The notes: a model not told the origin generated them from the letters alone. A stretch of DNA of 64,000 nt from Lachnospiraceae bacterium (GCA_017430765.1 JAFRMI010000060.1:21670-85669), one strand, 5' to 3'; numbered from the stretch's first letter, positions 24,779-33,882 are shown. Translations and numbers: made by a program.

Positions 24779-25561
24779 TTATTCCTTCCACACTTTCCAC
24801 GGGGCGTCTCCCTTCTTCCAGAGCGCCTCCAGCATTTCCTTTTCACGCAGCGTATCCATGCACTGCCAGAACCCGTCGTGGCGGTATGCGCGAAGTTTTC
24901 CGTCCGCTGCGATCTGCTCGATCGGTCCCTTCTCAAATATGGTGGTGTCGTCCTCAAGATAGGAGAGAACTCCCGGCTCCGCCACCATGAACCCGGCGTT
25001 GATCCAGCCGGCATCCTCCGCCCTCTTCTCCCGGAAGCTCTGTACGACGCCGTCCTCCGTCATGTCCAGATTGCCGTAGCGGCTGTTCGGGTGAATGCAG
25101 CTCATGGTGAGCAGCCCGCCGGAGGCCCTGTGAAACGCGTAGAGGCGGTCAATCGGGATGTCGGACACACCGTCTCCGTATGTCAGGAAAAACGGTTCGT
25201 CATCAAGATAGTGGGCGATCCTTCGAATTCTTCCGCCCGTCATCGTATCGAGACCGGTGTCCACAAGAGAGACCTTCCAAAGCTCGGAGTGATCCCTGTG
25301 CACGATCATCTCATTCTGACCGTTTGTAAAATCGAAGGTGATATCACTGTTATGCAGAAAATAATTGGCAAAATATTCCTTGATCACATGCTGCATATAG
25401 CCGCAGCAGATAATAAAATCATTGAAGCCGTAATGATAATACTGCTTCATAATATGCCAGAGAATCGGTTTTCCTCCGATCTCCACCATCGGTTTCGGGC
25501 GAAGATGGCTCTCCTCGCTGATCCGGGTTCCGTATCCTCCCGCCAGAATGACCGTCTTCAT
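24779..25561 (-). CDS. rfbF: Glucose-1-phosphate cytidylyltransferase
   Basis: A 260-residue nucleotidyltransferase. LAGGYGTRISEES at the N terminus, RPKPMVEIGGKPILWHIMK, FIICCGY and YGDGVSDI are diagnostic of RfbF. It makes CDP-glucose from glucose-1-phosphate and CTP, the entry step to CDP-dideoxyhexoses. It begins two bases after the dacF stop, and its ribosome-binding site (AAAGGAG) is inside the last codons of dacF, so the polysaccharide genes are probably co-transcribed with dacF. Confidence 0.96.
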   Translation of the reverse strand: MKTVILAGGYGTRISEESHLRPKPMVEIGGKPILWHIMKQYYHYGFNDFIICCGYMQHVIKEYFANYFLHNSDITFDFTNGQNEMIVHRDHSELWKVSLVDTGLDTMTGGRIRRIAHYLDDEPFFLTYGDGVSDIPIDRLYAFHRASGGLLTMSCIHPNSRYGNLDMTEDGVVQSFREKRAEDAGWINAGFMVAEPGVLSYLEDDTTIFEKGPIEQIAADGKLRAYRHDGFWQCMDTLREKEMLEALWKKGDAPWKVWKE

Positions 25562-25563
25562 AG

Positions 25564-27015
25564 CTACTCCTTTCTCCGTTTCCCGCTGAACAGAATCGAC
25601 AGTATGATCAGAATGAGTCCGAACAGAACCGAAATGGCAAGGCCGGTGATAAAAAGTACAGACGACCGGCTCATGGTCCGGCCCAGAAAACGGGTTTTCC
25701 CGGCTCCGGCGGTCTTGCCTGCATTCCCGGCATCCATCTCCCCGGCCGCATCCGAAACCGCTGCCGGGGAGGAGGCGGCTGCTTCCGCGCTTTCCTTCGC
25801 GGCGGCCTCGGCGGCCTTTTTCGCCTCCTCCGCCTTCCGAGCCTCCTCTTCTCTTTCTGCCTCCTCCGCTTTCCGGGCTTCCTCGGCTTTCTTTTCAACG
25901 ACTGCCTTGTCTCTTACAGCCTCCCCAACGTAACGGCCGCCCAGATAATACCTGGTGACCAGCAGCTCTTTTCCGTCCGCGTCCGTCTCTTCCGTCTCCT
26001 CTGTTTCGAGTGAAGCGGGATCTGTCCCCTGCGGAACTGTCAGCGTGCCGCCGGAGAGAAGTTCGTCCTCCGGCACAGGAGCGGCTGCATTTTCAAAATT
26101 CGAAAAACCGAAATCCAGGATCTGCTTCGTCGACGTCCGCTCATGGATGATGTCGATGTCGTGCATAACAACGGCGATCAGTGTCCTTCCGTCCCTCTTC
26201 ACGCAGGTGATGAGACAGTTGCGGGCAAGATCCGTGTATCCGCTCTTTCCGCCGATTGTTCCCTTATATTTCCAGTCCGGATCCATCAGGAAGGGCTGGT
26301 GGTTTTCCACCGTCCTCTGCTCCGTGAACTCGGTCGCGGGTATGACGTATTTTTTGGTCTTTATGATCTTCCGGAAGCGCTTGCTCTTTAATGCCTCCCG
26401 CATGATCAAAGCCATATCGTGAGCCGTACTTTTGTGACCCTCCGCAGGCATTCCGCAGGCATTGACAAACGTGGTCCCCGTGCATCCCAGCTCTTTTGCC
26501 CGCTCATTCATCATCGACACAAAGACAGACAGGTCCCCTCCGCCGATGTATTCACCCACCTGCGTGGCCATGTCGTTCGCGGATTTCAGCATCACCCCGT
26601 AGAGCATGTCTTTGAGCTGAAATGTCTCCCCCACCTGGGTAAACAGATTGGCGCTCCCCGAAACGGCATATTCCACGCCGGTACCCGTCATCGTCACATA
26701 GGCCTCGGGATCTCCCTTCTCGATCGCGAGAAGCGTCGTCATCACCTTCGTGAGAGAAGCGGGAGGTGTCGGCGTATCCATCCCCTTTTCCAGCAGAATG
26801 ACGCCGGTATCCTTATCCATCAGGCAGACGTAATCCGCTGACATATTCATGGATTTCGGCCAGCCTTCCACACCGTTCGTCGGTATGATATCTGATGGAG
26901 GCGGTTCAGGCGCTGCGCTCTCCGTCTCCGCGCCAGCGGCCGGAAGCGGGAAGATATATACAGACAGCACCAGAAGAAGCACCGTCAGAACGCTGAAAAA
27001 GCGGGGTTTACTCAT
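25564..27015 (-). CDS. dacF: D-alanyl-D-alanine carboxypeptidase (DacF/PBP5-like)
   Basis: A 483-residue low-molecular-weight penicillin-binding protein. A signal peptide (about 1-29) precedes the catalytic domain with SLTK (S87-K90), SAN (145-147) and KSG (257-259). A long Lys/Glu/Ala heptad-like helix follows around residues 370-420, then a C-terminal membrane span (VLFITGLAISVLFGLILIILSILF) and a basic tail. It trims the terminal D-Ala of peptidoglycan stem peptides. The ATG at 27015 overlaps the end of the HPr-like gene; a TTG three codons upstream is less likely. The helical stalk before a true membrane anchor is longer than in classic PBP5. Confidence 0.93.
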   Translation of the reverse strand: MSKPRFFSVLTVLLLVLSVYIFPLPAAGAETESAAPEPPPSDIIPTNGVEGWPKSMNMSADYVCLMDKDTGVILLEKGMDTPTPPASLTKVMTTLLAIEKGDPEAYVTMTGTGVEYAVSGSANLFTQVGETFQLKDMLYGVMLKSANDMATQVGEYIGGGDLSVFVSMMNERAKELGCTGTTFVNACGMPAEGHKSTAHDMALIMREALKSKRFRKIIKTKKYVIPATEFTEQRTVENHQPFLMDPDWKYKGTIGGKSGYTDLARNCLITCVKRDGRTLIAVVMHDIDIIHERTSTKQILDFGFSNFENAAAPVPEDELLSGGTLTVPQGTDPASLETEETEETDADGKELLVTRYYLGGRYVGEAVRDKAVVEKKAEEARKAEEAEREEEARKAEEAKKAAEAAAKESAEAAASSPAAVSDAAGEMDAGNAGKTAGAGKTRFLGRTMSRSSVLFITGLAISVLFGLILIILSILFSGKRRKE

Positions 27016-27277
27016 CGCTCCCAAGTCCTCTCTTAATCACAAGGAGGAGATGTGACAGAGCTTCCTCCTCATCGGGGCCGTTGCAGACGATTTCTATCTC
27101 GTCCCCGCACTTGACGCAGGAACCGAGTATCGACAGAACACTTTTGGCGTTCGCGGTTGTATTGCCGAACGTAAATGTCACAGTGGATCTGAATTTCTGA
27201 GATTCCTGCGACAGTCTCGCGGCAGGCTTCAGGTGAAGTCCCGTCGGATCGATGATTACTGCTGTTGCGCTTACCAT
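27008..27277 (-). CDS. HPr-family phosphocarrier protein
   Basis: An 89-residue HPr-fold protein. The phospho-acceptor His15 is present in PTGLHLKPAA, but the usual HAR is HLK, so the conserved Arg17 is Lys. Ser46, the HPr kinase target, is present in NAKSVLSIL at exactly the expected position. A PTS or catabolite-regulatory role is therefore possible. It could be the main ptsH or a second HPr-like regulator. AAGGAGAAGG precedes the ATG. It is eight bases overlapped with dacF and sits downstream of cdaR. Confidence 0.9.
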   Translation of the reverse strand: MVSATAVIIDPTGLHLKPAARLSQESQKFRSTVTFTFGNTTANAKSVLSILGSCVKCGDEIEIVCNGPDEEEALSHLLLVIKRGLGSDE

Positions 27278-27355
27278 AACCTTCTCCTTTTTGATGCTGT
27301 TTTAAAAGTACAGCACATTTTATAGACTGTTCGGACAGACCGACGCCATCCGGGT

Positions 27356-28687
27356 TTATTCGTTTCCTGCAGGAATTGCCACTTCGTCGGCCTCAGGTGC
27401 AGGTTGGGTCTCGGTCTTTGTTATCGTCACCTTCGTCTCAACCGGTTCCGCGAGCGACAGGCCTTCGGGGAGCGTGATCGTCACCGGCACGGTCGCCTCC
27501 CCCGGTTTCAGGTCCTTAAGATCCACAGACGCCTTGATCATCTCCGCTGTAAGAGATTCCAGCGCCTCATCGGATCCCTGTACCCGGACATCGATAAATC
27601 CTTCCTCAAAAACGGCGTTGAGGTCCTCCCCGATCCCGTTCCTTGTAATTTCCTTTGTCTGAATCTCAACGGAACGGGTGTTCACCTTGAGGATCTTGAC
27701 TCTGACAAGAACCGTGTCGCTGAATCCCTCCGCGATGCGGATCCCGTCTCCCAGGTAATCCGGCAGATTGACCTGGATTTCGACGTCCTCAGACGCACCG
27801 CTGATATCCACGGCCTTGGAAGCCTCGTTGATCAGAATCTGGCCGTTATTCCGAAACGCCTCCAGTGCTTTTTCGGTTCCCGCAAGAGAGATCACCTGCG
27901 GTGTGACGGAGATATCCCCCACCTGGTATCCTTCGAGAGGTGTGCCGTAGGTCTCCGCAGCGATCGGGATATCCGTCACAACTGCCAGCAGCTGAACCTT
28001 TACACGGATGGAATTCTCACTGATGTTGGTTGTAAGGTACTTCATCCGGTTTTCTGTAAGGACATCGCCGTTCTTATCATAGATCAGGATCGTCGGCGTA
28101 AGGGATGTGTCGCTGTCCAGTCCCGTGACATCGACCTCTGCCTGCACGCGGTCAATTCTCTCGATCAGGGATTTCGGCCCGCGGATCGTCAGTCTCTCCG
28201 GATTGGTGGACATCTTCCCGACCTCATACCCCCTCGCGGGCGATGTACCGCCGACGGAGGCATTGAGAAGGAAGTCTCCGCTGTCCATATCCTCAAGAAC
28301 AATCTGGATATTCTGCGGGTATGTATCAATCGACTCCAGCGAAATCCCCGGAACAGGGGATGCTGTGACCGGAACCATAACGGGATTGGACGTCATGTCC
28401 ACGATCTGGGTGAGATCCGCGCCGACATTAAAGCTTCCGGCATTCAGTCTTTCTACGACACGCCGATTGCCCCGCACCGTGACGCTGATCGTATCAAAAC
28501 CGTCCGCGATGCGGTAAGAAAGATTCTGGCTCTCTATATAAGAGGCATTGGAAATATTCACCGGGACATTCGCTATCGTTCTGACCGTCACCGGGTTGCT
28601 GACATTCATGATCAGAAACCATACGACATAAGCTACAAGAAGCGAAACCACCTTAAGGCCCGGATTTCGGAAGATAGTATTCTTCAT
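27356..28687 (-). CDS. cdaR: CdaR, YbbR-domain regulator of diadenylate cyclase
   Basis: A 443-residue protein with an N-terminal membrane span (VVSLLVAYVVWFLIMNVSN) and about four YbbR-type beta repeats outside the membrane, each marked by phrases such as VTVRGNRRVVERL, LTIRGPKSLIERI, ISLAGTEKALEAF and VRVQGSDEALESL. The Pro/Thr-rich tail lacks an anchor. CdaR binds and modulates CdaA. The start lies directly after the cdaA stop, the standard gene order. GlmM, often the third gene, is 29 kb away. Confidence 0.95.
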   Translation of the reverse strand: MKNTIFRNPGLKVVSLLVAYVVWFLIMNVSNPVTVRTIANVPVNISNASYIESQNLSYRIADGFDTISVTVRGNRRVVERLNAGSFNVGADLTQIVDMTSNPVMVPVTASPVPGISLESIDTYPQNIQIVLEDMDSGDFLLNASVGGTSPARGYEVGKMSTNPERLTIRGPKSLIERIDRVQAEVDVTGLDSDTSLTPTILIYDKNGDVLTENRMKYLTTNISENSIRVKVQLLAVVTDIPIAAETYGTPLEGYQVGDISVTPQVISLAGTEKALEAFRNNGQILINEASKAVDISGASEDVEIQVNLPDYLGDGIRIAEGFSDTVLVRVKILKVNTRSVEIQTKEITRNGIGEDLNAVFEEGFIDVRVQGSDEALESLTAEMIKASVDLKDLKPGEATVPVTITLPEGLSLAEPVETKVTITKTETQPAPEADEVAIPAGNE

Positions 28688-29557
28688 TTACGATTTCCGT
28701 CCTTTCCGGAAACGAAGCCTGCGGTCGCCCGTCTCCCTGACTACTTTTTTCTGGATCTGGTGCAGCTCCTCCCGAAGCCCGCTCGGGGTCACCCCTGTCA
28801 TCAGGACGCCGCGGTACGCGTAGGATACTCTTCCGGTTTCCTCGGAGACAATGATGGTGAAAGAGTCGCTGACTTCACTGATCCCAAGACCCGCCCTGTG
28901 GCGCGTCCCATACCGTTTATTGATTCTCGCATTCTCGGAGAGGGGCAGATAGCAGGTCGCTGACGCGATCCTGTCTCCCCGTATGACCACCGCACCGTCA
29001 TGGAGAGGTGTATTGTGCTCAAAAATATTGATCAGAAGCTGGCTGGTAACCTCCGCATCAAGGATAATGCCCGTATTGATAAAGTCCGTAAGAAGTATAT
29101 TCTGTTCGATCACAATCAGGGCTCCTGTGCGTACTTCGCTCATCTCATTGACAGCGCGGACGATCTCGGTAATGGTGCGGTCCGAAAAGCGCTGTCCCTT
29201 GTCCGCACTCTGGTCAAAGGGGAGAATGGAAGAAATAATATTCCGGTTACCCAGAGACTCCAGCGCCTTTCGAAGCTCCGGGTGGAATATAATTACGAGA
29301 GCTGTCAAAGCATACGGCGCCAGATTTCTGAAAATCCACAGAATCGCAGTCATGCGGAGAAGCGCTGCGGCGCCGACGAAGGCCATCAGCATGATAAAGC
29401 CCTTCAGGAGAGTATAGGCGCGGGTTCTCTGAATCCACACCATACAAATATAGATAAACAGCGCAATCAGAAGGATCTGTACTACGTCAATCACCTGCAT
29501 CTTCGGAAGATACAGTTCATTGAGGTACGCCCGGAGAACACGCAAAACAGCAGACAT
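28688..29557 (-). CDS. cdaA: CdaA, membrane diadenylate cyclase
   Basis: A 289-residue c-di-AMP synthase. Three N-terminal membrane spans (about 24-42, 50-67, 73-92) precede the DAC domain with both catalytic signatures: DGA at 187-189 (TPLHDGAVVIRG) and RHR at 219-221 (YGTRHRAGLG). It condenses two ATP into c-di-AMP, which controls osmotic and wall homeostasis. GGAGG precedes the ATG with an 11-base spacer. It follows two uncharacterised membrane-protein genes. Confidence 0.97.
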   Translation of the reverse strand: MSAVLRVLRAYLNELYLPKMQVIDVVQILLIALFIYICMVWIQRTRAYTLLKGFIMLMAFVGAAALLRMTAILWIFRNLAPYALTALVIIFHPELRKALESLGNRNIISSILPFDQSADKGQRFSDRTITEIVRAVNEMSEVRTGALIVIEQNILLTDFINTGIILDAEVTSQLLINIFEHNTPLHDGAVVIRGDRIASATCYLPLSENARINKRYGTRHRAGLGISEVSDSFTIIVSEETGRVSYAYRGVLMTGVTPSGLREELHQIQKKVVRETGDRRLRFRKGRKS

Positions 29558-29573
29558 GAACGGTCAGTCCTCC

Positions 29574-30494
29574 TTAATGATTATCGTCCTCGCTGTCCTC
29601 TTCTGTCTCCCCGCCGGAAATCTTCGGAACAGCCTTGACATAATAGTAATAATCGTCATCTTCAAAGCGGAGAAGCTCGCTTCTCCGGAAATCAAGCGGC
29701 AGCATGATGAGAAGGAAAAGAAGCAGTGCCGCGCAGGATGCCAGCGTGCCGATCAGCGAAAGGAGAAAACCGAACTCCGTATTGAGAACCGCATCCCCCA
29801 CCATGAGCAGGACGAAGAATACCGCCCCGCCCACCGCTGCCGCGCCGTAGAACGCATAGTCAAAACTCATCGTGCGTACGGTGCAGGTGATGATCACGCA
29901 GGCCGCGCACGCCGCGGCGGCAATGACCAGATCCGGCCCGAACACGGCGCCGGCAAACCTCCGGATCCGCTCCGCGATATCCTCGGCAGAAAGTCCTGCC
30001 GCCAGTTCCTCCGATGTGACGACCGCCCGGAGAAGATAAAAGAAAACCACACCTGGAATCACAGAGAGCACCGAGGAGGGTTTTTTCCGGATTCCGGCAT
30101 AGACAGGAACAAGTGCGGCAAATCCGAAGTACATGAAAACCGGCAGAAACCCAGCAAGCGCCATATCCTCAGGGACAAAGCGCAGCATGAGAAGGACCAT
30201 AACTAATATGACGGCCAAAGTCACAGCCCCCGCATAGAGACTGGTCTGAAATGCCGCTGCGGTCAGCATGATCATCATGAACACCGTGACCGCCCCGATC
30301 CCGAACGCCGCCACCAGCACGGCCATTACCAGCAGAACCGGGGTTCTGAACAGTGCGCCCTCCGCATGAAGGACGCCCCGCAGCCAGAAAAAGATCAGAA
30401 GAGACGTCACAAAACGGGCCGCCAGATCAATATAGAGCGACCACATTCCGTATACACGCTTCAGTTTTTCTCCAAGTTCCGCAAAAATCGACAT
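29574..30494 (-). CDS. Uncharacterised polytopic membrane protein upstream of cdaA
   Basis: A 306-residue protein with about seven to eight hydrophobic spans (for example FVTSLLIFFWLRGVL, LVMAVLVAAFGIGAVTVFMMIM, LLSLIGTLASCAALLLFLLIMLP) and a cytoplasmic tail carrying the striking EDDDYYYYVKAVPK motif followed by acidic residues. I do not recognise an enzymatic family. The Asp/Tyr motif may be a binding or modification site. Its gene is coupled to the small membrane-protein gene before it (ATGTAGATG) and sits 16 bases before cdaA, so a link to c-di-AMP or wall homeostasis is suggested by context only. Confidence 0.85.
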   Translation of the reverse strand: MSIFAELGEKLKRVYGMWSLYIDLAARFVTSLLIFFWLRGVLHAEGALFRTPVLLVMAVLVAAFGIGAVTVFMMIMLTAAAFQTSLYAGAVTLAVILVMVLLMLRFVPEDMALAGFLPVFMYFGFAALVPVYAGIRKKPSSVLSVIPGVVFFYLLRAVVTSEELAAGLSAEDIAERIRRFAGAVFGPDLVIAAAACAACVIITCTVRTMSFDYAFYGAAAVGGAVFFVLLMVGDAVLNTEFGFLLSLIGTLASCAALLLFLLIMLPLDFRRSELLRFEDDDYYYYVKAVPKISGGETEEDSEDDNH

Positions 30495-30875
30495 CTACAT
30501 AAGCTCCTTCAGGCGTTCCAGATGACGGATGTATTCTTCCCTCTTCCGTTCCTCTCTCTGCAGTTTCCCGGACGCGAAAACGAGAGTCAGGATAATCGTC
30601 ACAGCCATCAGAAGGATATAGCACGCCGCAAGATCCGTAATTGCGATCCGGTAGTTCATTTCGACTGCTTCTTCCAGCAGTTTCTCCGCGTGGGAGACAA
30701 TATAAAGACCGACAAGCAGGCAATAGGCCGCTGTCGTGCAGAGGACAGTCCGAAGAAGCTGCAGCGCGAGATAATCCGAACGAAAGTATCCCGCCGACCT
30801 CAGCTTCTTACCACGGCTCCCCGTCTCAAGTCTCGCGAGAGCAATCATCTCCGCAAGCTTTTTCCGATCCGGCAT
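30495..30875 (-). CDS. Small two-span membrane protein of the cdaA operon
   Basis: A 126-residue protein with two membrane spans (LLRTVLCTTAAYCLLVGLYIV and LAACYILLMAVTIILTLVFAS) between basic ends. The C-terminal helix KLQREERKREEYIRHLERLKEL is highly charged and likely coiled. No family is recognised. The ATG at 30875 has AGGAG five bases upstream; an in-frame ATG eight codons earlier has none. Its stop overlaps the start region of the next membrane-protein gene, so the two products may interact. Confidence 0.8.
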   Translation of the reverse strand: MPDRKKLAEMIALARLETGSRGKKLRSAGYFRSDYLALQLLRTVLCTTAAYCLLVGLYIVSHAEKLLEEAVEMNYRIAITDLAACYILLMAVTIILTLVFASGKLQREERKREEYIRHLERLKELM

Positions 30876-30943
30876 CACGTCTCCTATTCCATTTCTCACT
30901 GCTTAAAGCATTTCCGGCCTCCCTGAAAGGGCGGTCAGAGACG

Positions 30944-31672
30944 CTAGTATCTTACCATAAATCCGGAGCCAATGCAAACCGTGAGGAAGTCCACGCGCCG
31001 CGCTCCTCTCTCCTTCAGAGCGTGCGCCGCGGCATCCACCGTATTTCCTGTCGTATAAATATCATCCACAAGCAGGACCCTCTCCGGCACCTCCTCCCCG
31101 TCCGGCACAAGAAATGCGCCGCGAAGGTTTCCGGTCCTCTCCCCCGCGCTGAGTTTCTTCATGGCGCCGGTCTCCTGAACGCGCCAGAGGAGCCGGGGCT
31201 CAACCGCAATTTGTGCCATAAGTCCGAAAGAGGCGGCGATCTCCTCCGCCTGATTGAAGGTCCGTTTCGCCAGACGGTGCGGATGCAGCGGCACCGGCAC
31301 AATTACGTCCGGCCGTCTCCCGCTTATAAACTGCCCGGACACCTCGAAAAGCAGAACTCCCAGGGTACGGCAGTATTCCCTGCGGCCTCTGTACTTACAG
31401 TCGGAGATTATCTCCCGCATCACATCATCATATAAAAATGCAGCAAACCCGCAGTCATACGCGTGGTCTTTCCCCCTGCAGTCGTCGCATAGCAGGACCC
31501 CGTCCTCTACCGGCTTGCTGCATTTTACACAGCGCGGTCCCTCGATCCGGGGCAGTTTTTCCCTGCACGCCGGACAGACCCGCTCTCCCTTTGCAGCAAT
31601 TCCCCCGCAGACCGGGCACCGCGGGGGATACAGGAGATCCAATATCTGATTTCCTAACTGTCCTGTCCGCAT
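30944..31672 (-). CDS. comF: ComF-family phosphoribosyltransferase-like protein
   Basis: A 242-residue ComF protein. The N-terminal zinc-ribbon pairs are PPRCPVCG, RVCPACR, RCVKC and LLCDDC. The C-terminal phosphoribosyltransferase signature is VLLVDDIYTTGNTVDAAA. ComF is needed for transformation in several bacteria, where it helps process incoming single-stranded DNA. The gene overlaps recD2 by 19 bases. The first ATG has a weak binding site; a TTG about ten codons in, just before DLLYPPRCP, is an alternative. Confidence 0.93.
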   Translation of the reverse strand: MRTGQLGNQILDLLYPPRCPVCGGIAAKGERVCPACREKLPRIEGPRCVKCSKPVEDGVLLCDDCRGKDHAYDCGFAAFLYDDVMREIISDCKYRGRREYCRTLGVLLFEVSGQFISGRRPDVIVPVPLHPHRLAKRTFNQAEEIAASFGLMAQIAVEPRLLWRVQETGAMKKLSAGERTGNLRGAFLVPDGEEVPERVLLVDDIYTTGNTVDAAAHALKERGARRVDFLTVCIGSGFMVRY

Positions 31673-33882
31673 AATTCCAATATCCGCAGATCAAGTGACG
31701 TAAAGCGCCTGTCATCCCTGACGTTGTCGATCATCCGGCGGAAAGCGGTTTCACTTCCGAGAAGAACGACGCAGGAACGGGCGCGTGTCACCGCCGTGTA
31801 AAGAAGATTCCGTGTGAGCAGCATGCCGGGTCCGGAAAGAAGCGGAATAATCACGGCCGGATACTCGCTTCCCTGGGACTTATGGATTGTCACCGCATAG
31901 GCAAGTTCCAGGTCCTCCGTCTCCTGGAAAGGATATTCCACGCACCTTCCCTCATCGAACTCCACTGTCATGACGCGGCTCAGCTCATCGATCGCCCGCA
32001 CGATGCCCATGTCGCCGTTGAAGATCCCGCTCCCCGAATCAACGGGGATTCCGTACCGGCCCCGAATCTCCCACTCGATCTGATAATTGTTTTTTGTCTG
32101 CATCACTTTGTCACCGACGCGGAAGATCCGGTCGCCGAACGCCTTCTCCCTCTTCCCCCGCGAAGGCGGATTCAGATACTGCTGGAGAATCTGATTTAAG
32201 CGGACGACGCCCATACTGCCTTTCCGCATCGGGGTCAGAACCTGGATGTCAAACGGCTTCGCATCCACATACGGGGGCAGCTTGTCCCTCACAAGTTCGA
32301 TGACGTTGCTGATGATAAGATTCGGGTCGTCCCTTTTCAGGAAGAAGAACTCCCGGCTCTTGATCCCCAGCTCAATCTGCTCACCGCTGTTGATCTTGTG
32401 CGCATTCACAATAATATCCGAGGATGCGGCCTGCCGGAAGATCCGGGAGAGGCGGACTTTGGGAAATACATCCGCTTTCAGAATATCCCGCAGCACAGCC
32501 CCCGGCCCGACGGAAGGAAGCTGGTCCACATCCCCCACAAGGATCAGACGCGTACCTCTCGCCACCGCGCACAGAAGGGCGTGGAACAGCGCGATGTCCA
32601 CCATGGACATCTCATCAATGATCACGGCATCCGCATTTAGGGGGTTCTCCGCGCACCGCGCAAAGCGGACCTCTGTCATCTCGTCGTCCGTGGTGCTTGA
32701 GATCTCAAGAAGGCGGTGGATCGTCGACGCCTCGTACCCGGTCGCTTCCGTCATTCTCTTCGCGGCGCGTCCGGTCGGAGCAGCGAGCAGCACTTTCATA
32801 CGCCGGCCTCGGAAATAGCGGATCATCTCGTTGATGGTCGTCGTCTTTCCGGTGCCCGGGCCGCCCGTAAGAATCATGAGCCCGTTCATCGATGAGAGCA
32901 CGACAGCCTGCAGCTGTTCATCCTCCAGTGTCACACCGTGGGCGCGTGACATCTCCAGTACCTCCGCCCTCACAAGTTCCGGATTCTCTCCGAAATCGAC
33001 GCTCAGATCCAGCAGCATTCTGGCAGAGTTGAGTTCCATATAGTAAAAAGCGCCGGAATATACCGCCCGGCCGCCGTCCATCTGCCTCGCGATCACCCTG
33101 CGCTCCATGAGAAGCCCGTCCAGAGCGTAGCGGACCGCCTCCTCATCCGCCTGCAGAAGCTCTGCCGCCCTCGCGACAAGTTCCCTCTCCGGAAGGTACA
33201 CGCTGCCTTCCCCGGAGGCCAGCAGGAGGACATAAAGCAGACCGCTCCTTATGCGGTACTCGGAATCCTGCGGTATCCCGATCTCGCGGGCGATCCGGTC
33301 CGCTGTGAGAAAGCCCACTCCCTTGATGTCCTCTGCAAGGCGATAAGGATTTTCTTTCAGCACCGCATAAAGATCCTCCCCGTACTCCTTGTAGATCTTG
33401 ACCCGCAGAGGAAGGGATATCCCGTAGCTGTCCAAAAACATCATGGCTTTTCGCATCCCCGCCTGCTCCGCGGCTGCCTCTCCGATCTCGCGGGCTTTCC
33501 GGACGCTGATCCCCTTCACTTCCGCCAGACGCTCCGGCTCCTCCTCGAGGATCCGGATCGCTTCCTCATGAAACAGATCCACGATCCGCTTCGCCAGGGT
33601 CTTCCCGATTCCTTTCACCGCGCCGGAGCCGAGATACGCCTCAATGGCATCCGTATCTTCCGGCGCGTGATACTCATAGTGATCGACCTTGAACTGGAGG
33701 CCGTAGGAGATATGCTCGGTGTGCCTGCCGAACGCGCGAATGGTGAGTCCCTCCGAAAGTTCGGCAAAAAAGCCGACGCAGGTTTCCTCGTCGGCACCGC
33801 ACCGCATCGAAAAGACCGTGTATCCATTCTCTTCGTTGCGGAATATGATATGTTCCACTACACCGGTTATGCTCTCTTCCAT
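31654..33882 (-). CDS. recD2: RecD2-type DNA helicase
   Basis: A 742-residue SF1B helicase. An N-terminal OB-like region and helix-hairpin-helix repeats (GSGAVKGIGKTLAKRIV) precede Walker A GGPGTGKTTTINEM, the DEMSMVD motif II, LVGDVDQLPSVGPG and a C-terminal UvrD-like segment (LAYAVTIHKSQGSEYPAV, LLYTAVTRAR). RecD2 lacks RecBC partners and works in 5'-3' unwinding and repair. The ATG at 33882 overlaps the mreB stop by one base (TGATG). Confidence 0.96.
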   Translation of the reverse strand: MEESITGVVEHIIFRNEENGYTVFSMRCGADEETCVGFFAELSEGLTIRAFGRHTEHISYGLQFKVDHYEYHAPEDTDAIEAYLGSGAVKGIGKTLAKRIVDLFHEEAIRILEEEPERLAEVKGISVRKAREIGEAAAEQAGMRKAMMFLDSYGISLPLRVKIYKEYGEDLYAVLKENPYRLAEDIKGVGFLTADRIAREIGIPQDSEYRIRSGLLYVLLLASGEGSVYLPERELVARAAELLQADEEAVRYALDGLLMERRVIARQMDGGRAVYSGAFYYMELNSARMLLDLSVDFGENPELVRAEVLEMSRAHGVTLEDEQLQAVVLSSMNGLMILTGGPGTGKTTTINEMIRYFRGRRMKVLLAAPTGRAAKRMTEATGYEASTIHRLLEISSTTDDEMTEVRFARCAENPLNADAVIIDEMSMVDIALFHALLCAVARGTRLILVGDVDQLPSVGPGAVLRDILKADVFPKVRLSRIFRQAASSDIIVNAHKINSGEQIELGIKSREFFFLKRDDPNLIISNVIELVRDKLPPYVDAKPFDIQVLTPMRKGSMGVVRLNQILQQYLNPPSRGKREKAFGDRIFRVGDKVMQTKNNYQIEWEIRGRYGIPVDSGSGIFNGDMGIVRAIDELSRVMTVEFDEGRCVEYPFQETEDLELAYAVTIHKSQGSEYPAVIIPLLSGPGMLLTRNLLYTAVTRARSCVVLLGSETAFRRMIDNVRDDRRFTSLDLRILELCGQDS

